Shown here piece by piece: positions 1 through 9,311 of a stretch of DNA of 43,702 nucleotides. Source of the DNA: Bryobacterales bacterium (lineage in GTDB: Bacteria; Acidobacteriota; Terriglobia; Bryobacterales; Bryobacteraceae); the NCBI GenBank assembly GCA_003166475.1, contig PMVV01000064.1, positions 25,216 through 68,917 of the forward strand, in the 5' to 3' direction. The notes under the pieces are model-generated. The model ran no database searches and was not told where the DNA came from. It worked only from the letters and a program-made list of their open reading frames with translations. Position 1 is the stretch's first letter; every line of letters begins with the position of its first letter. Made by a program: the position numbers and the translations under genes.

Positions 1-20
1 AGGCCGAGGGCCTGCCCCAC
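1..20. repeat. right end of a palindromic intergenic repeat
   Basis: The first 13 bases form AGGCC-GAG-GGCCT, followed by GCCCCAC. The same 3' end, CCTGCCCCAC, and the same GAG loop occur in the complete element at 9255-9306. This is therefore probably the right half of another copy, cut by the window edge, lying just before the RBS of the first gene. Confidence 0.55.
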
Positions 21-35
21 AGGAGGGGCGGCGCG

Positions 36-1889
36 ATGAACACCTTCCCGCTGCTGCTCGGCGCGCTTTGTGTTTATGCCATTGGCTACCGGTATTACAG
101 CGCATTCATCGCGGCCAAGGCGCTGGCTCTGGACGACCGCCGCATCACTCCGGCGCATGCTTACGAAGACGGTCATAACTACGTTCCTTCGCCGCGATGG
201 GTGCTCTTCGGCCATCACTTCGCGGCCATCGCCGGCGCCGGTCCGCTGGTGGGACCTACGCTGGCGGCGCAGTTCGGTTTCGCGCCCGGCTTCCTCTGGT
301 TGCTGATCGGTGCGGTGCTGGCCGGGTGTGTGCAGGACTTCACCGTGCTGGTCGCCTCGGTGCGCCATCGCGGCCGATCGCTGGCGGATGTCGCGCGCAC
401 CGAGATCAGCCCCTTCGCCGGCTTGGTCACCATGATTGCCGTGCTCTTCATCCTGCTGGTGAGTCTGGCCGGCTTGGGTATCGTGGTAGTCAACGCTCTG
501 GCCAACAGCCCCTGGGGCGTGTTTACCATCGGCACCACCATTCCCATCGCGCTCATCATGGGCGTATGGATGTACAGAAGCCACACTGGAAGAATCGCCG
601 TGACGGGACCGAGCATTTTCGGTGTTGTCGTGCTGCTCTCCGCCGTTGTCGCGGGACACTGGTTCGCCCAGTCGAGCGCCGCCCACGCGCTCACTTTTAC
701 GCCGCACCAGATCACCATCCTGATGGCCGTTTATGGATTTGTAGCCGCCGTGCTGCCGGTCTGGCTGCTGTTGGCGCCGCGCGGTTACCTTTCCACTTAC
801 GTCAAGCTGGGCACCATCGCGGTCCTGATAATCGGTGTTTTTATCGTGCATCCCGATATCCGCTTTCCGGCCGTGACGCCGTTCATCCACGGAGGCGGGC
901 CGATCGTCAAAGGCAGTCTCTTCCCATTCCTGTTTGTGACGATCGCTTGCGGCGCAATTTCCGGATTCCACTCACTGGTGGCTTCCGGGACTACGCCCAA
1001 GATGCTCGATAAGGAAACCGATGCGCGCGTCATCGGCTATGGGGCGATGGCCTGCGAGTCCCTGGTGGGCGTGCTGGCCTTGATCGCCGCGACCTCTATG
1101 TACCCGGGCGACTACTTTGCCATCAACAGCACGCCGGAAGTGTTTCGTACGCTCGGCCTGCACACCGTCACGCTGGACATGTTCTCGCGGGAAGTGGGCG
1201 AGAAGCTGGCCGGCCGCACGGGCGGCGCCGTTTCCCTCGCCATCGGCATGGCCCAAATCTTCAAGGGATTGCCGGGCATGGACCGCCTGATGACCTATTG
1301 GTATCACTATGCCATCATGTTCGAGGCGTTGTTCATTCTCACTACCGTGGACACCGGGACCCGCGTCGCGCGCTACGTTCTGCAGGAAATCCTAGGCAAG
1401 GCCCATAAGAAGTTCGCCAATACGGCGTGGCTCCCAGGCAATCTGATGGCGACATTCTTCGTCGTGTGCGGTTGGGGGTATTTGATTTATACGGGGTCGA
1501 TCTCGACCATCTGGCCGTTGTTCGGGATCGGCAACCAATTACTCGCCACGATCGCCTTAGCTGTGGCTACGACGTTCCTCATCAACATGGGCAAGGCGAA
1601 GTACGCGCCGATCACGGTGCTCCCCATGTGTTTCGTGGGTGTGACAACTGTAACCGCCGGGGTACTATCGATTAAAAACATCTTCTGGCCGCTCACCTCG
1701 ACACCCGGCCAGGTTCTCACGGGCTATCTGGATTCGACCCTGACGGCCATGTTCATTATTGGCGTGGTGCTGGTCGTATTCGACGCCGTGCGGCGTTGGA
1801 TCGCCGTGCTCAATGGCGCCCCGGCGCCGACGGAAGCATTCGGACCGCCGGTTACAGGTGAGGGCGAAATCAGGATGGGCTGCTGTTAG
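36..1889 (+). CDS. cstA: CstA-family carbon-starvation transporter (pyruvate/peptide)
   Basis: Integral inner-membrane transporter of the CstA/BtsT family, whose characterised members import pyruvate or peptides with protons. The 617-residue protein has the family length and many hydrophobic segments. The N-terminal block with PSPRWVLFGHHFAAIAGAGP and GPTLAAQFG is the hallmark of the CstA domain, and the C-terminal part resembles the CstA five-helix domain. AGGAGG at 21-26 sits at good distance before ATG 36. The C terminus ends in a short polar tail finishing MGCC, whose role is unknown. An OFA transporter and an acetyl-CoA synthetase follow on the same strand, which favours a small-acid substrate such as pyruvate over peptides. 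That substrate choice is inference. Confidence 0.93.
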   Translation: MNTFPLLLGALCVYAIGYRYYSAFIAAKALALDDRRITPAHAYEDGHNYVPSPRWVLFGHHFAAIAGAGPLVGPTLAAQFGFAPGFLWLLIGAVLAGCVQDFTVLVASVRHRGRSLADVARTEISPFAGLVTMIAVLFILLVSLAGLGIVVVNALANSPWGVFTIGTTIPIALIMGVWMYRSHTGRIAVTGPSIFGVVVLLSAVVAGHWFAQSSAAHALTFTPHQITILMAVYGFVAAVLPVWLLLAPRGYLSTYVKLGTIAVLIIGVFIVHPDIRFPAVTPFIHGGGPIVKGSLFPFLFVTIACGAISGFHSLVASGTTPKMLDKETDARVIGYGAMACESLVGVLALIAATSMYPGDYFAINSTPEVFRTLGLHTVTLDMFSREVGEKLAGRTGGAVSLAIGMAQIFKGLPGMDRLMTYWYHYAIMFEALFILTTVDTGTRVARYVLQEILGKAHKKFANTAWLPGNLMATFFVVCGWGYLIYTGSISTIWPLFGIGNQLLATIALAVATTFLINMGKAKYAPITVLPMCFVGVTTVTAGVLSIKNIFWPLTSTPGQVLTGYLDSTLTAMFIIGVVLVVFDAVRRWIAVLNGAPAPTEAFGPPVTGEGEIRMGCC

Positions 1890-1945
1890 CCCGGCGCATG
1901 GATTGGCGTGACCGATCCGGCGGTTTGGAAAGCGGGAGAGTTGCT

Positions 1946-1970
1946 GAGCCGCGACCGTTAGGGAGCGGTT
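1946..1970 (+). repeat. dispersed 25-bp repeat, copy 1
   Basis: Begins GAGCCGCGACCGTTAGGGAG and ends CGGTT. A copy with 23 of 25 matches lies on the minus strand at 29141-29165, and one with 22 of 25 at 32104-32128. It lies in the 113-bp gap between the CstA and OFA genes. It contains an imperfect inverted pair (AACCGC / GCGGTT-like arms), so it could fold in the transcript. Confidence 0.6.
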
Positions 1971-2002
1971 TGGACAATCTCTGAGGAAGTGAGGATTTAG
2001 TT

Positions 2003-3244
2003 ATGGCAAGCGGCATCAGCCGATGGTGGCGAGTGGTGGGCGGGCTCTCGATGAACCTGGCCCTCGGCACTCTTTACGCCTGGAGCGTGTTTGTGGCTCC
2101 GCTGGAAGAACAATTCGGGTGGAAGCGCGCCGACACTTCCATGGTCTTCACCATCGCCGTGGTGGTGTTTGCGCTTACCTTCGTGTTGGCCGGCCGCATC
2201 CAGGATAAGTTCGGCCCGTTTTACTGTTCGCTGACAGGGGGGATACTGGTTAGCCTGGGATTCTTTCTGTGTTCTTACACTACCAGCCTGACCTACCTGT
2301 TTGTCTGCTTCGGTGTGATCGGCGGCTTGGGCAATGGTTTCGGTTACGCCACGCCGATACCGGTCATGGCCAAGTGGTTCCCCGATAAGCGCGGTTTAGC
2401 GGTCGGCCTGGCGGTGGGCGGCTATGGGGCCGGATCGGCCATCTTCGGGCCCCTGTCTCAACTGAAACTGATCCCGCACTACGGGCTTTCAACCACCTTC
2501 CAGATCCTGGGCGGCATCTTCTTCGTCATGACTATCTTAGGCGCATTCCTGCTCAAGAACCCGCCGGCAGGTTACAAGCCCGCCGGCTGGACGCCCGCAG
2601 TTGCTTCCAAATCCGCCGCCACCACTTATGAGTTCAGTCCGGGCGAGACCCTGCGCACGCCCACTTTCTACCTGATGTGGGTGGCCTACGCGCTAGGTTG
2701 CTCGGCGGGGCTTATGGTGATCAGCCAATTGGTACCGTTCGCCAAGAGCGTGGGTATTACGGCCGCGGCGTTGTCTACGATGGGCCTGGTCGTGGGCGCC
2801 TGTGGCAATGCGTCGGGCCGCATTCTGTCGGGCTGGATGTCGGATAAGCTGGGCCGCATCAACGTGCTGCGCGTGATGATCGGCATTTCGACGATCGCCA
2901 TGCCGCTGCTGTACGCGGCCGGAGGCGATGTCGCCACGCTCTATTTGGCAGTGTTCATCGTATACTGGTGCTACGGCACGCAGCTTTCGGTGAACGGATC
3001 GGCCACGCCGGACTTCTGGGGAGCGAAAAACGCCGGCATCAACTACGGTATGCTGTTCACCGCTTGGGGCGTGGCCGGCATCATTGGCCCGCGCATCGGC
3101 GGGGTGCTTTATGACAAGTATCATAACTACCAGGCAGCCTTTTACACCGCCGCCGCGCTGGCCGCGGTAGCCCTAGTGTGCGAGATGCTGGCCAAGCGGC
3201 CCACCGTTTCGGCCGCTGGAGATTATTCAAAGGAGAGTAGATGA
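2003..3244 (+). CDS. OFA-family MFS transporter
   Basis: Twelve-helix major facilitator of the oxalate/formate antiporter (OFA) family, 413 residues, inner membrane. The opening SMNLALGTLYAWSVF and the loop GRIQDKFGP after the second helix are family-typical. A second loop motif, SGWMSDKLGR, follows the seventh helix. The start has GAGG upstream (about 1990), and the stop TGA lies one base before the synthetase start. OFA members move small carboxylates. E. coli YhjX, a member of this family, is pyruvate-induced. Placement between a CstA transporter and an acetyl-CoA synthetase suggests pyruvate, acetate or a related acid, but the sequence does not fix the substrate. Confidence 0.9.
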   Translation: MASGISRWWRVVGGLSMNLALGTLYAWSVFVAPLEEQFGWKRADTSMVFTIAVVVFALTFVLAGRIQDKFGPFYCSLTGGILVSLGFFLCSYTTSLTYLFVCFGVIGGLGNGFGYATPIPVMAKWFPDKRGLAVGLAVGGYGAGSAIFGPLSQLKLIPHYGLSTTFQILGGIFFVMTILGAFLLKNPPAGYKPAGWTPAVASKSAATTYEFSPGETLRTPTFYLMWVAYALGCSAGLMVISQLVPFAKSVGITAAALSTMGLVVGACGNASGRILSGWMSDKLGRINVLRVMIGISTIAMPLLYAAGGDVATLYLAVFIVYWCYGTQLSVNGSATPDFWGAKNAGINYGMLFTAWGVAGIIGPRIGGVLYDKYHNYQAAFYTAAALAAVALVCEMLAKRPTVSAAGDYSKESR

Positions 3245-3245
3245 C

Positions 3246-5318
3246 ATGAGTACCGATATGAGCACTGCCGTTAGCGACACCCAACGCGGGGACGCCACGG
3301 AGGCTCAGATTGCCGTCCACTGGAAGGAGGAAGAGTACTTCCAACCTTCCCCAAAGTTCATCGGTCAGGCTAATCTGACAGACCCCGCGGTCATGGAACG
3401 CTTTAGCGAAAAGAACTTCCCGGAATGCTACCGGGAATACGCCGACATGCTGTCTTGGGACGAGTATTGGAAGACGACCCTGGATACCAGCGATCCGCCG
3501 TTCTGGAAGTGGTTCGTGGGCGGAAAACTCAATGTGAGTTACAACTGCGTGGATCGCCATCTCGCCAAGTACAAGAACAAGGCCGCGCTCATTTTTGTGG
3601 GAGAGCCGGAGTCGCAGGCGCCCGTGGCAATTACCTATCAAGAGCTGTTCGTGCGGGTGAATGAAATGGCCGCGCTGCTGCGCGACTTTGCCGGGGTGCA
3701 AGCCGGGGACCGCGTTACGATCCATATGCCGATGATCCCGGAACTGCCCATCAGCATGTTGGCGTGCGCGCGGTTGGGCGTGATCCACTCGGTGGTTTTC
3801 GGTGGATTCAGCGGCGAGGCCTGTGGCACGAGAATCGCCGACTCCGGCAGCAAGGTGCTCATCACGGCCGACGGCTACTACCGCAACGGGCACCTGGTCG
3901 ACCATCTGTCCGTCACTCTGCGGCCGGCTATCGACACCGCCAAAGCCGACGGTCACGAAGTGGACAAGGTCCTGATCTGGCGGCGCGATTCGGCGTCCAA
4001 CGCTTCCTCGGTCACTCCGGTGGAGGGCCGCGACTACATTGTCAACGATCTCCTGAAAGACTTCAGGGGCAAGAGAGTGGATCCCGTCTCGATGGACGCG
4101 GAAGCGCCTCTGTTCCTGATGTACACCAGCGGCACCACGGGGAAGCCCAAAGGCTGCCAGCACAGAACCGGCGGTTATCTGGCTTATGTGGCCGGCACGT
4201 CTAAGTACATTCAGGATATCCATCCGGAAGATGTTTATTGGTGCATGGCGGATATCGGCTGGATTACGGGTCACTCCTACATTGTGTATGGACCCCTGGC
4301 GCTGGCTGCCACCAGCGTGATTTACGAGGGCGTTCCCAATTATCCCGACGCGGGGCGCCCATGGCGAATCGCCGAGCAATTGGGCGTCAATATCTTTCAC
4401 ACTTCGCCGACCGCGATCCGCATGCTGCGGAAGACGGGCCCGGACGAGCCCAAGAAGTATAACTATCACTTCAAGCACATGACCACCGTCGGCGAGCCCA
4501 TCGAACCTACCGTTTGGCGCTGGTATTACGAGGTCGTCGGCAAGCGCGAGGCGGTGATTGTGGATACCTGGTGGCAGACTGAAAACGGCGGCTTCCTTTG
4601 CAGCACCAAGCCCGCCATCGATGCCATGAAGCCGGGCAGCGCCGGTCCGGGCTTGCCGGGCATCTATGTGGTGATTTACGACGAGATGGGCAAGGAAGTG
4701 ACCGCGGCTTCCGGATCGGCCGGAAACATTTGCATCCGCAATCCGTGGCCGGGGATCATGCAGACTATCTGGGGCGATCACGCCCGATTCCCGCGGCAGT
4801 ATTACGAGAGATACTGCAGGAATTCGGCCAGCAAGGATTGGCATGACTGGCCCTACTTTGCCAGCGACGGAGCGGTGCTGGCTCCCGACGGATACTTCCG
4901 GATCCTGGGGCGGATCGACGACGTGATCAATGTCGCCGGACATCGCCTGGGAACCAAGGAACTGGAGTCGGCCTGCCTGACGGTGAACGAGGTGGCGGAA
5001 GCCGCGGTGGTGCCCGTCATGGACGAGATCAAAGGGCGCTTACCGGAGATCTATGTCTCGCTAAAGCCTGGGTTCCAACCTAGCCAGGAGATCATAGCCA
5101 AAGTCGTGTCGGCGATTGAGCATCACATCGGCAAGATCGCGCGGCCGAAGAATGTGTATATCGTGCCGGATATGCCGAAGACCCGCTCGGGCAAACTCAT
5201 GCGGCGGGTCTTGTCCTCGATCTCCAACCGCAAGGACACCGGTGACATTACCACGCTTGCCAATCCGGGGGTGGTGATGGAGATTCGGGAGCAGGTGCAA
5301 GGCAAAGTGCCGAAGTAG
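3246..5318 (+). CDS. acs: acetyl-CoA synthetase (AMP-forming)
   Basis: Activates acetate to acetyl-CoA via acetyl-AMP in the cytoplasm. The 690-residue length fits Acs with a roughly 30-residue N-terminal extension. The phosphate-binding loop YTSGTTGKPKG is near residues 293-303. VDTWWQTE at 439-446 keeps the tryptophan that limits the acyl pocket of Acs to acetate. IDDVINVAGHRLGT is the hinge and adenylation motif, with Ala where Ser is usual. PKTRSGKLMRR carries the catalytic lysine at 650, the site acetylated in regulated Acs enzymes. AAAGGAG at 3229-3235 precedes ATG 3246, and the gene is one base behind the OFA gene, so translation is probably coupled. A propionate preference cannot be fully excluded. 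Confidence 0.94.
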   Translation: MSTDMSTAVSDTQRGDATEAQIAVHWKEEEYFQPSPKFIGQANLTDPAVMERFSEKNFPECYREYADMLSWDEYWKTTLDTSDPPFWKWFVGGKLNVSYNCVDRHLAKYKNKAALIFVGEPESQAPVAITYQELFVRVNEMAALLRDFAGVQAGDRVTIHMPMIPELPISMLACARLGVIHSVVFGGFSGEACGTRIADSGSKVLITADGYYRNGHLVDHLSVTLRPAIDTAKADGHEVDKVLIWRRDSASNASSVTPVEGRDYIVNDLLKDFRGKRVDPVSMDAEAPLFLMYTSGTTGKPKGCQHRTGGYLAYVAGTSKYIQDIHPEDVYWCMADIGWITGHSYIVYGPLALAATSVIYEGVPNYPDAGRPWRIAEQLGVNIFHTSPTAIRMLRKTGPDEPKKYNYHFKHMTTVGEPIEPTVWRWYYEVVGKREAVIVDTWWQTENGGFLCSTKPAIDAMKPGSAGPGLPGIYVVIYDEMGKEVTAASGSAGNICIRNPWPGIMQTIWGDHARFPRQYYERYCRNSASKDWHDWPYFASDGAVLAPDGYFRILGRIDDVINVAGHRLGTKELESACLTVNEVAEAAVVPVMDEIKGRLPEIYVSLKPGFQPSQEIIAKVVSAIEHHIGKIARPKNVYIVPDMPKTRSGKLMRRVLSSISNRKDTGDITTLANPGVVMEIREQVQGKVPK

Positions 5319-5393
5319 GTCGCAATCGGCTTGGAGGGCGGCCCACGAACGTTTTCAGTTATGATACACCTCATGCGGCAAGGAGCCAACTGG

Positions 5394-6131
5394 ATGGGTT
5401 ACTTCACAAGAATTACGATCGGAATGGCCTTCGCGGGTCTGCTTTCGGCGCAGACCGCCGAGGAACTGGTGGGCAAGAACCTGACGGCCCACGGCGGCGT
5501 GGAGAAGCTGAAGGCGCTGCACTCGCTGCGCATGACCGGCAAGATGCAGCAGGGTAGCTTCTCGATACAGATCGGCCTCGACAGCATGGCGCCCAATCTG
5601 GTCCGGCAGACGTTCACCATCATGGGCATGAACGGGATATCGGCATACGACGGCACCATCGGCTGGCGCATCATGCCGTTCGCGGGCCGCAAGGATCCGG
5701 AGATGCTCGGGGAAGACGACCTCCGCGGCTTGCAGGACGATGCCGATTTCTACGGCCACCTGGCGGACTACAAAGAAAAAGGCAATATCATCGAGTACCT
5801 GGGCCATGACACGGTGGATGGCGACGACGCCTACCGCCTGAAGGTGACGCTTAAGAACGGCGACATCGTCTACTATTACCTCGATCCCGAAACGTTCCTC
5901 GAGGTGCGCACGGAGTCGCAGCAGTTCATCCATGGCTCGGTGCGGGAATCGTTCTCCGAAATGGGATCTTACAAGCTGGTCAACGGCGTCTATTTTCCGT
6001 TCGCGCTGGAGTCCGGCAGCCCGCGCAACCCGGGCGAGACCAGCAAGATTACCATTGACAAGATCGAAGCCAATGTCGCTATCGATCCCGCCGAGTTCAA
6101 GATGCCGGCGGCGCCGGCGAAGGGAAAATGA
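5394..6131 (+). CDS. exported LolA-like lipoprotein-sorting protein family member
   Basis: Predicted periplasmic protein of 245 residues. The start at 5394 is chosen because AAGGAG at 5380-5385 is well placed and the protein then opens with a signal peptide (MGYFTRITIGMAFAGLLSAQ). Upstream in-frame ATGs at 5331, 5361 and 5373 would spoil that signal. The mature part (EELVGKNLTAHGGVEKLKAL, then beta-rich segments ending in YYLDPETFLEVR and YFPFALES) resembles the outer-membrane lipoprotein-sorting (LolA-like) fold common in Acidobacteria. Such proteins bind lipid-like ligands, but the partner here is unknown. Its stop overlaps the next start by four bases (ATGA, 6128-6131), implying co-translation with the Asp-box protein. 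Confidence 0.75.
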   Translation: MGYFTRITIGMAFAGLLSAQTAEELVGKNLTAHGGVEKLKALHSLRMTGKMQQGSFSIQIGLDSMAPNLVRQTFTIMGMNGISAYDGTIGWRIMPFAGRKDPEMLGEDDLRGLQDDADFYGHLADYKEKGNIIEYLGHDTVDGDDAYRLKVTLKNGDIVYYYLDPETFLEVRTESQQFIHGSVRESFSEMGSYKLVNGVYFPFALESGSPRNPGETSKITIDKIEANVAIDPAEFKMPAAPAKGK

Positions 6132-9100
6132 CCATGAACCGCAGACCACTTCTCAGCCTCCTCCTGGCCGCCCCCGCGCTGTTTGCGCAAGCGCCCGTGC
6201 GGTACGATTCCGGCACCATATCCGGCCTGCCCGCGCGCAATATCGGCTCGGCGGAAATGAGCGGCCGCATCGCCGCAGTCACCGCCGTCAACGACAGCGG
6301 ACGGCTCACCGTATTCGGCGCGGCGGCCAGCGGCGGCGTCTGGAAGTCGATCAACGGAGGAACCACATTCAAGTCCGTGTTCGATCTCCCCGACGTGCAG
6401 TCCGTCGGCGCGGTGGCCATCGATCCCTCCAACTCGAAGATCGTATGGGCGGGCACTGGGGAAAGCTGGGTGCGCAACAGCGTGTCGATCGGCGACGGCG
6501 TCTACAAATCCGTCGACGGCGGCGAAAACTGGAAGAACGCCGGCCTCAAGGATTCCGAACACATCTCGAAGATTCTGATCGATCCCAAAGACGGCAACAT
6601 CGTCTACGCGTGTGCCACAGGACACCTGTGGGACGACAACGACGAGCGCGGCGTTTACAAGACCAGCGATGGCGGAAAGACCTGGCGGAAGGTGCTGGCC
6701 GGCGCAAACGGCTCGACCGGATGCGGCATGCTGTCCATGGCCGCGCAGGATCCCAAGACCATCTACGCCTCCATGTGGGATTTCCGGCGGCAGGCCTGGA
6801 CCTTTCGCTCGGGCGGCCCTGGCAGCGGCCTGTTCAAATCCACCGATGGCGGCGAGAAGTGGACCGAACTTACGCCCGCCAATGCCAAAGGCCTGCCCGA
6901 GAAGCCTTACGGCCGCATCGCGCTGGCGGTGGCTCCCTCCAAGCCGCAAGTGGTCTACGCCACCATCGAGTCGAAAAGCAGCGCTCTTTACCGCTCGGCG
7001 GACGGCGGCCAGAACTGGACGCGCCTGGATGCCAGCCAATACCAGGTGTGGCGTCCCTTTTATTTCGCCAATCTGATCGTCGACCCCAAGGACGAAAACA
7101 AACTGTTCAAGGTCGATGGACCGCTGTTGCTCAGCGTGAATGGCGGGCGCAGTTTCAGCGCGGTGGCCAACGCTCACGGCGATTTTCACGACGTCTGGAT
7201 CGATCCGGCGAATCCCAACATGATGTTCACCGGCGACGATGGCGGGTTGTGGCGCAGCCAGGACGGCGGCACGCGCTGGGAACATCTGATGAACCTGCCG
7301 GTTTCGCAGTTCTACCACGTCAGCGCGGATAACGCCGAGCCGTATCGTGTGTACGGAGGGTTGCAGGACAACAGTTGCTTTGTGGCGGATTCGTCGTATC
7401 CCGGCGGCGTGAGCAATGCGCGCTGGGAAAATATGTGCGGCGGCGACGGCTTCTGGATGTGGGAAGATCCCACCGACGCGGCTTATATCTACGTCGAGAC
7501 GCAGGGCGGTGAAGTCCAGCGGGTCAACCGCGTGACGCACGAAACGCGCTCCATCAAGCCTTATGCGCGGTACGGCGAGACGAAGCTGCGCTTTAACTGG
7601 AACACGCCGCTGGTGCTCAGTCCGAATGAAAAGGGCACCATGTACATCGGCGCGCAGTTCGTGTTTCGCTCGCGCGACCACGGCCAGTCCTGGGAGCGGA
7701 TCTCGCCGGACTTGACCACCAACGATCCGGAGAAGCAGAAGCAGGAAGAATCCGGCGGCGTCACGGTGGACAACTCCGTGGCGGAGATGCATACCACCGT
7801 GTATTCGATTTCCGAGTCGCCCGCCAACGGCCAGATCGTCTGGGCGGGGACCGATGACGGTAACGTGCAGATTACCCGCGATGGCGGCCGGCACTGGACC
7901 AATGTCGCCGCCAATGTGGCGGGGGTGGGGAGGGCGCCCTGGGTGTCCTGGGTGGAAGCCAGCCGTTTCGCCGAGGGAACCGCTTACGTCACGTTCGACC
8001 GGCACATGTACGGCGATATGAAGCCGCACCTGTTCAAGACCACCGACTACGGCCAGAGCTGGACGCCGCTGCCGGTCGAAGAGAGCGGCATTCGCGGCTA
8101 TGCGCACGTGATCAAGGAAGACAACGTCAATCGCAACCTGCTGTTCCTGGGCACCGAGTTCGGACTATGGGTCAGCGTCGATGGCGGCCAGCGCTGGGCG
8201 CAGTATAAGGGCTCCAGCTTTCCGGCGGTGGCGGTGCGCGACATCGTGATTCATCCGCGAACGTCGGACCTGATTCTGGCGACGCATGGCCGGGGTATTT
8301 GGATCATCGACGACATCTCCCCGTTGCGCGCGCTCACGCCGGACTCGATGTCGGAATACGCTGCGTTTCTTCCGATTCCGCCCGCTGTCCAGTGGATGGA
8401 AACTGGCGGCGGCTGGATGGAGGGCGATGCGACATTCGTCGGCCCCAACCGTCCGAGTGACGCGGCCATCCCCTATTACCAGCGCAGCCGCCACATCTAT
8501 GGCGACATGAAGATCGAGGTTTTCGATTCTCAGGGAAAGCTGGTGGACACACTGCCTACCAGCGGCCATAGGGGCATCAACCGTTCGTCGTGGTCCATGC
8601 ATATGAAGCCGCCGCATGTGCCGCCGGCGGCCACGGCTGCTTTTGGCGCGCTCATCGGGCCGCGCGTGCTTCCGGGCGTCTACACGGTGAAGATGACCAA
8701 GGGCGACAAGGTTTATACCGCGCAGCTCAACGTGGTGCTGGACCCGCGGGCCAAGTTCACCATCGAGGACCGCAAGGCGCAGTTCGATCTGGTGACCAGG
8801 CTGGGCAGCTTGCTGGACCACATGAGCTGGGCGGTGGATGCCATCATCGGCGTGCGCGACAGCGCCCAAAAGAGCGCCGCGAAACTGCCCGAAGCGGATC
8901 CTTTGCGGGCCAAACTGGCGGCGCTGGCGGAATCCGCCGATAAGATCCGCTCGAAGATTGTCGCCACCAAGGAGGGCGGGATGATCACCGGCGAAGAGCG
9001 GCTGCGCGAGTTTCTGGCGGGATCGTCGGACGGTTCGGGTTTATATGGCGACGTGAACTCATACGAAGGCCGGCCCACGGATTCGCAAGTGGCGCGGGCG

Positions 9101-9253
9101 GAGGTGCTGGGGCATGAACTGGAGGATGTGATCCACGAGTTCACCGAGCTTGCGAGCGGGCAATTGCCGGAGCTTAACCGGGGCTTGGAGGCGAAGAAGG
9201 CGGCGCCCATCGCCATGATTTCGGAAGAAGAGTGGCGCAAGGCTCACGAGTAA
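6128..9253 (+). CDS. exported Asp-box (BNR/VPS10-like) beta-propeller protein
   Basis: Large exported protein (1041 residues) with an N-terminal signal peptide ending near LFAQ. About ten Asp-boxes of the S/T-x-D-x-G-x-x-W type are visible, including KSVDGGENW, KTSDGGKTW, KSTDGGEKW, RSADGGQNW, RSQDGGTRW, RSRDHGQSW, ITRDGGRHW, KTTDYGQSW and VSVDGGQRW. They span roughly residues 60-700 and indicate one or two beta-propellers of the sortilin/exo-xyloglucanase type. ATHGRGIWIIDD closes the propeller part. The last 300 residues form a separate domain with a helical region near 870-990. These proteins are often annotated as glycosyl hydrolases, but catalytic residues cannot be assigned here. It is co-translated with the LolA-like gene through a 4-base overlap. 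Confidence 0.85.
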   Translation: MTMNRRPLLSLLLAAPALFAQAPVRYDSGTISGLPARNIGSAEMSGRIAAVTAVNDSGRLTVFGAAASGGVWKSINGGTTFKSVFDLPDVQSVGAVAIDPSNSKIVWAGTGESWVRNSVSIGDGVYKSVDGGENWKNAGLKDSEHISKILIDPKDGNIVYACATGHLWDDNDERGVYKTSDGGKTWRKVLAGANGSTGCGMLSMAAQDPKTIYASMWDFRRQAWTFRSGGPGSGLFKSTDGGEKWTELTPANAKGLPEKPYGRIALAVAPSKPQVVYATIESKSSALYRSADGGQNWTRLDASQYQVWRPFYFANLIVDPKDENKLFKVDGPLLLSVNGGRSFSAVANAHGDFHDVWIDPANPNMMFTGDDGGLWRSQDGGTRWEHLMNLPVSQFYHVSADNAEPYRVYGGLQDNSCFVADSSYPGGVSNARWENMCGGDGFWMWEDPTDAAYIYVETQGGEVQRVNRVTHETRSIKPYARYGETKLRFNWNTPLVLSPNEKGTMYIGAQFVFRSRDHGQSWERISPDLTTNDPEKQKQEESGGVTVDNSVAEMHTTVYSISESPANGQIVWAGTDDGNVQITRDGGRHWTNVAANVAGVGRAPWVSWVEASRFAEGTAYVTFDRHMYGDMKPHLFKTTDYGQSWTPLPVEESGIRGYAHVIKEDNVNRNLLFLGTEFGLWVSVDGGQRWAQYKGSSFPAVAVRDIVIHPRTSDLILATHGRGIWIIDDISPLRALTPDSMSEYAAFLPIPPAVQWMETGGGWMEGDATFVGPNRPSDAAIPYYQRSRHIYGDMKIEVFDSQGKLVDTLPTSGHRGINRSSWSMHMKPPHVPPAATAAFGALIGPRVLPGVYTVKMTKGDKVYTAQLNVVLDPRAKFTIEDRKAQFDLVTRLGSLLDHMSWAVDAIIGVRDSAQKSAAKLPEADPLRAKLAALAESADKIRSKIVATKEGGMITGEERLREFLAGSSDGSGLYGDVNSYEGRPTDSQVARAEVLGHELEDVIHEFTELASGQLPELNRGLEAKKAAPIAMISEEEWRKAHE

Positions 9254-9254
9254 G

Positions 9255-9306
9255 GTGGGGCACCCGGCGGCCTGAGAGGCCGCCGCAGGCTGAGAGCCTG
9301 CCCCAC
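9255..9306. repeat. complete composite palindromic repeat (three-way-junction type)
   Basis: GTGGGGCA (9255-9262) and TGCCCCAC (9299-9306) are a perfect 8-bp inverted pair. Between them lie two perfect hairpins: GGCGGCCT-GAG-AGGCCGCC (9266-9284) and GCAGGCT-GAG-AGCCTGC (9285-9301). The second hairpin shares three bases with the outer arm, so the two pairings partly compete. The element sits between convergent genes, two bases after a stop codon, and may act as a bidirectional terminator. Related pieces occur at 1-20, 23090-23107 and 43666-43702. Confidence 0.8.
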
Positions 9307-9311
9307 GAAGA

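Noticed and set aside
3081-4943. Long minus-strand open frame of 620 codons opposite the synthetase gene
   Set aside because: It is antisense to a gene with full Acs motifs, shows low-complexity His/Arg-rich translation and no family pattern; it follows from GC-biased third positions.
5990-8107. Minus-strand open frame of 705 codons
   Set aside because: Antisense to the Asp-box protein, whose repeats prove the plus-strand frame; the translation has no signal or domain.
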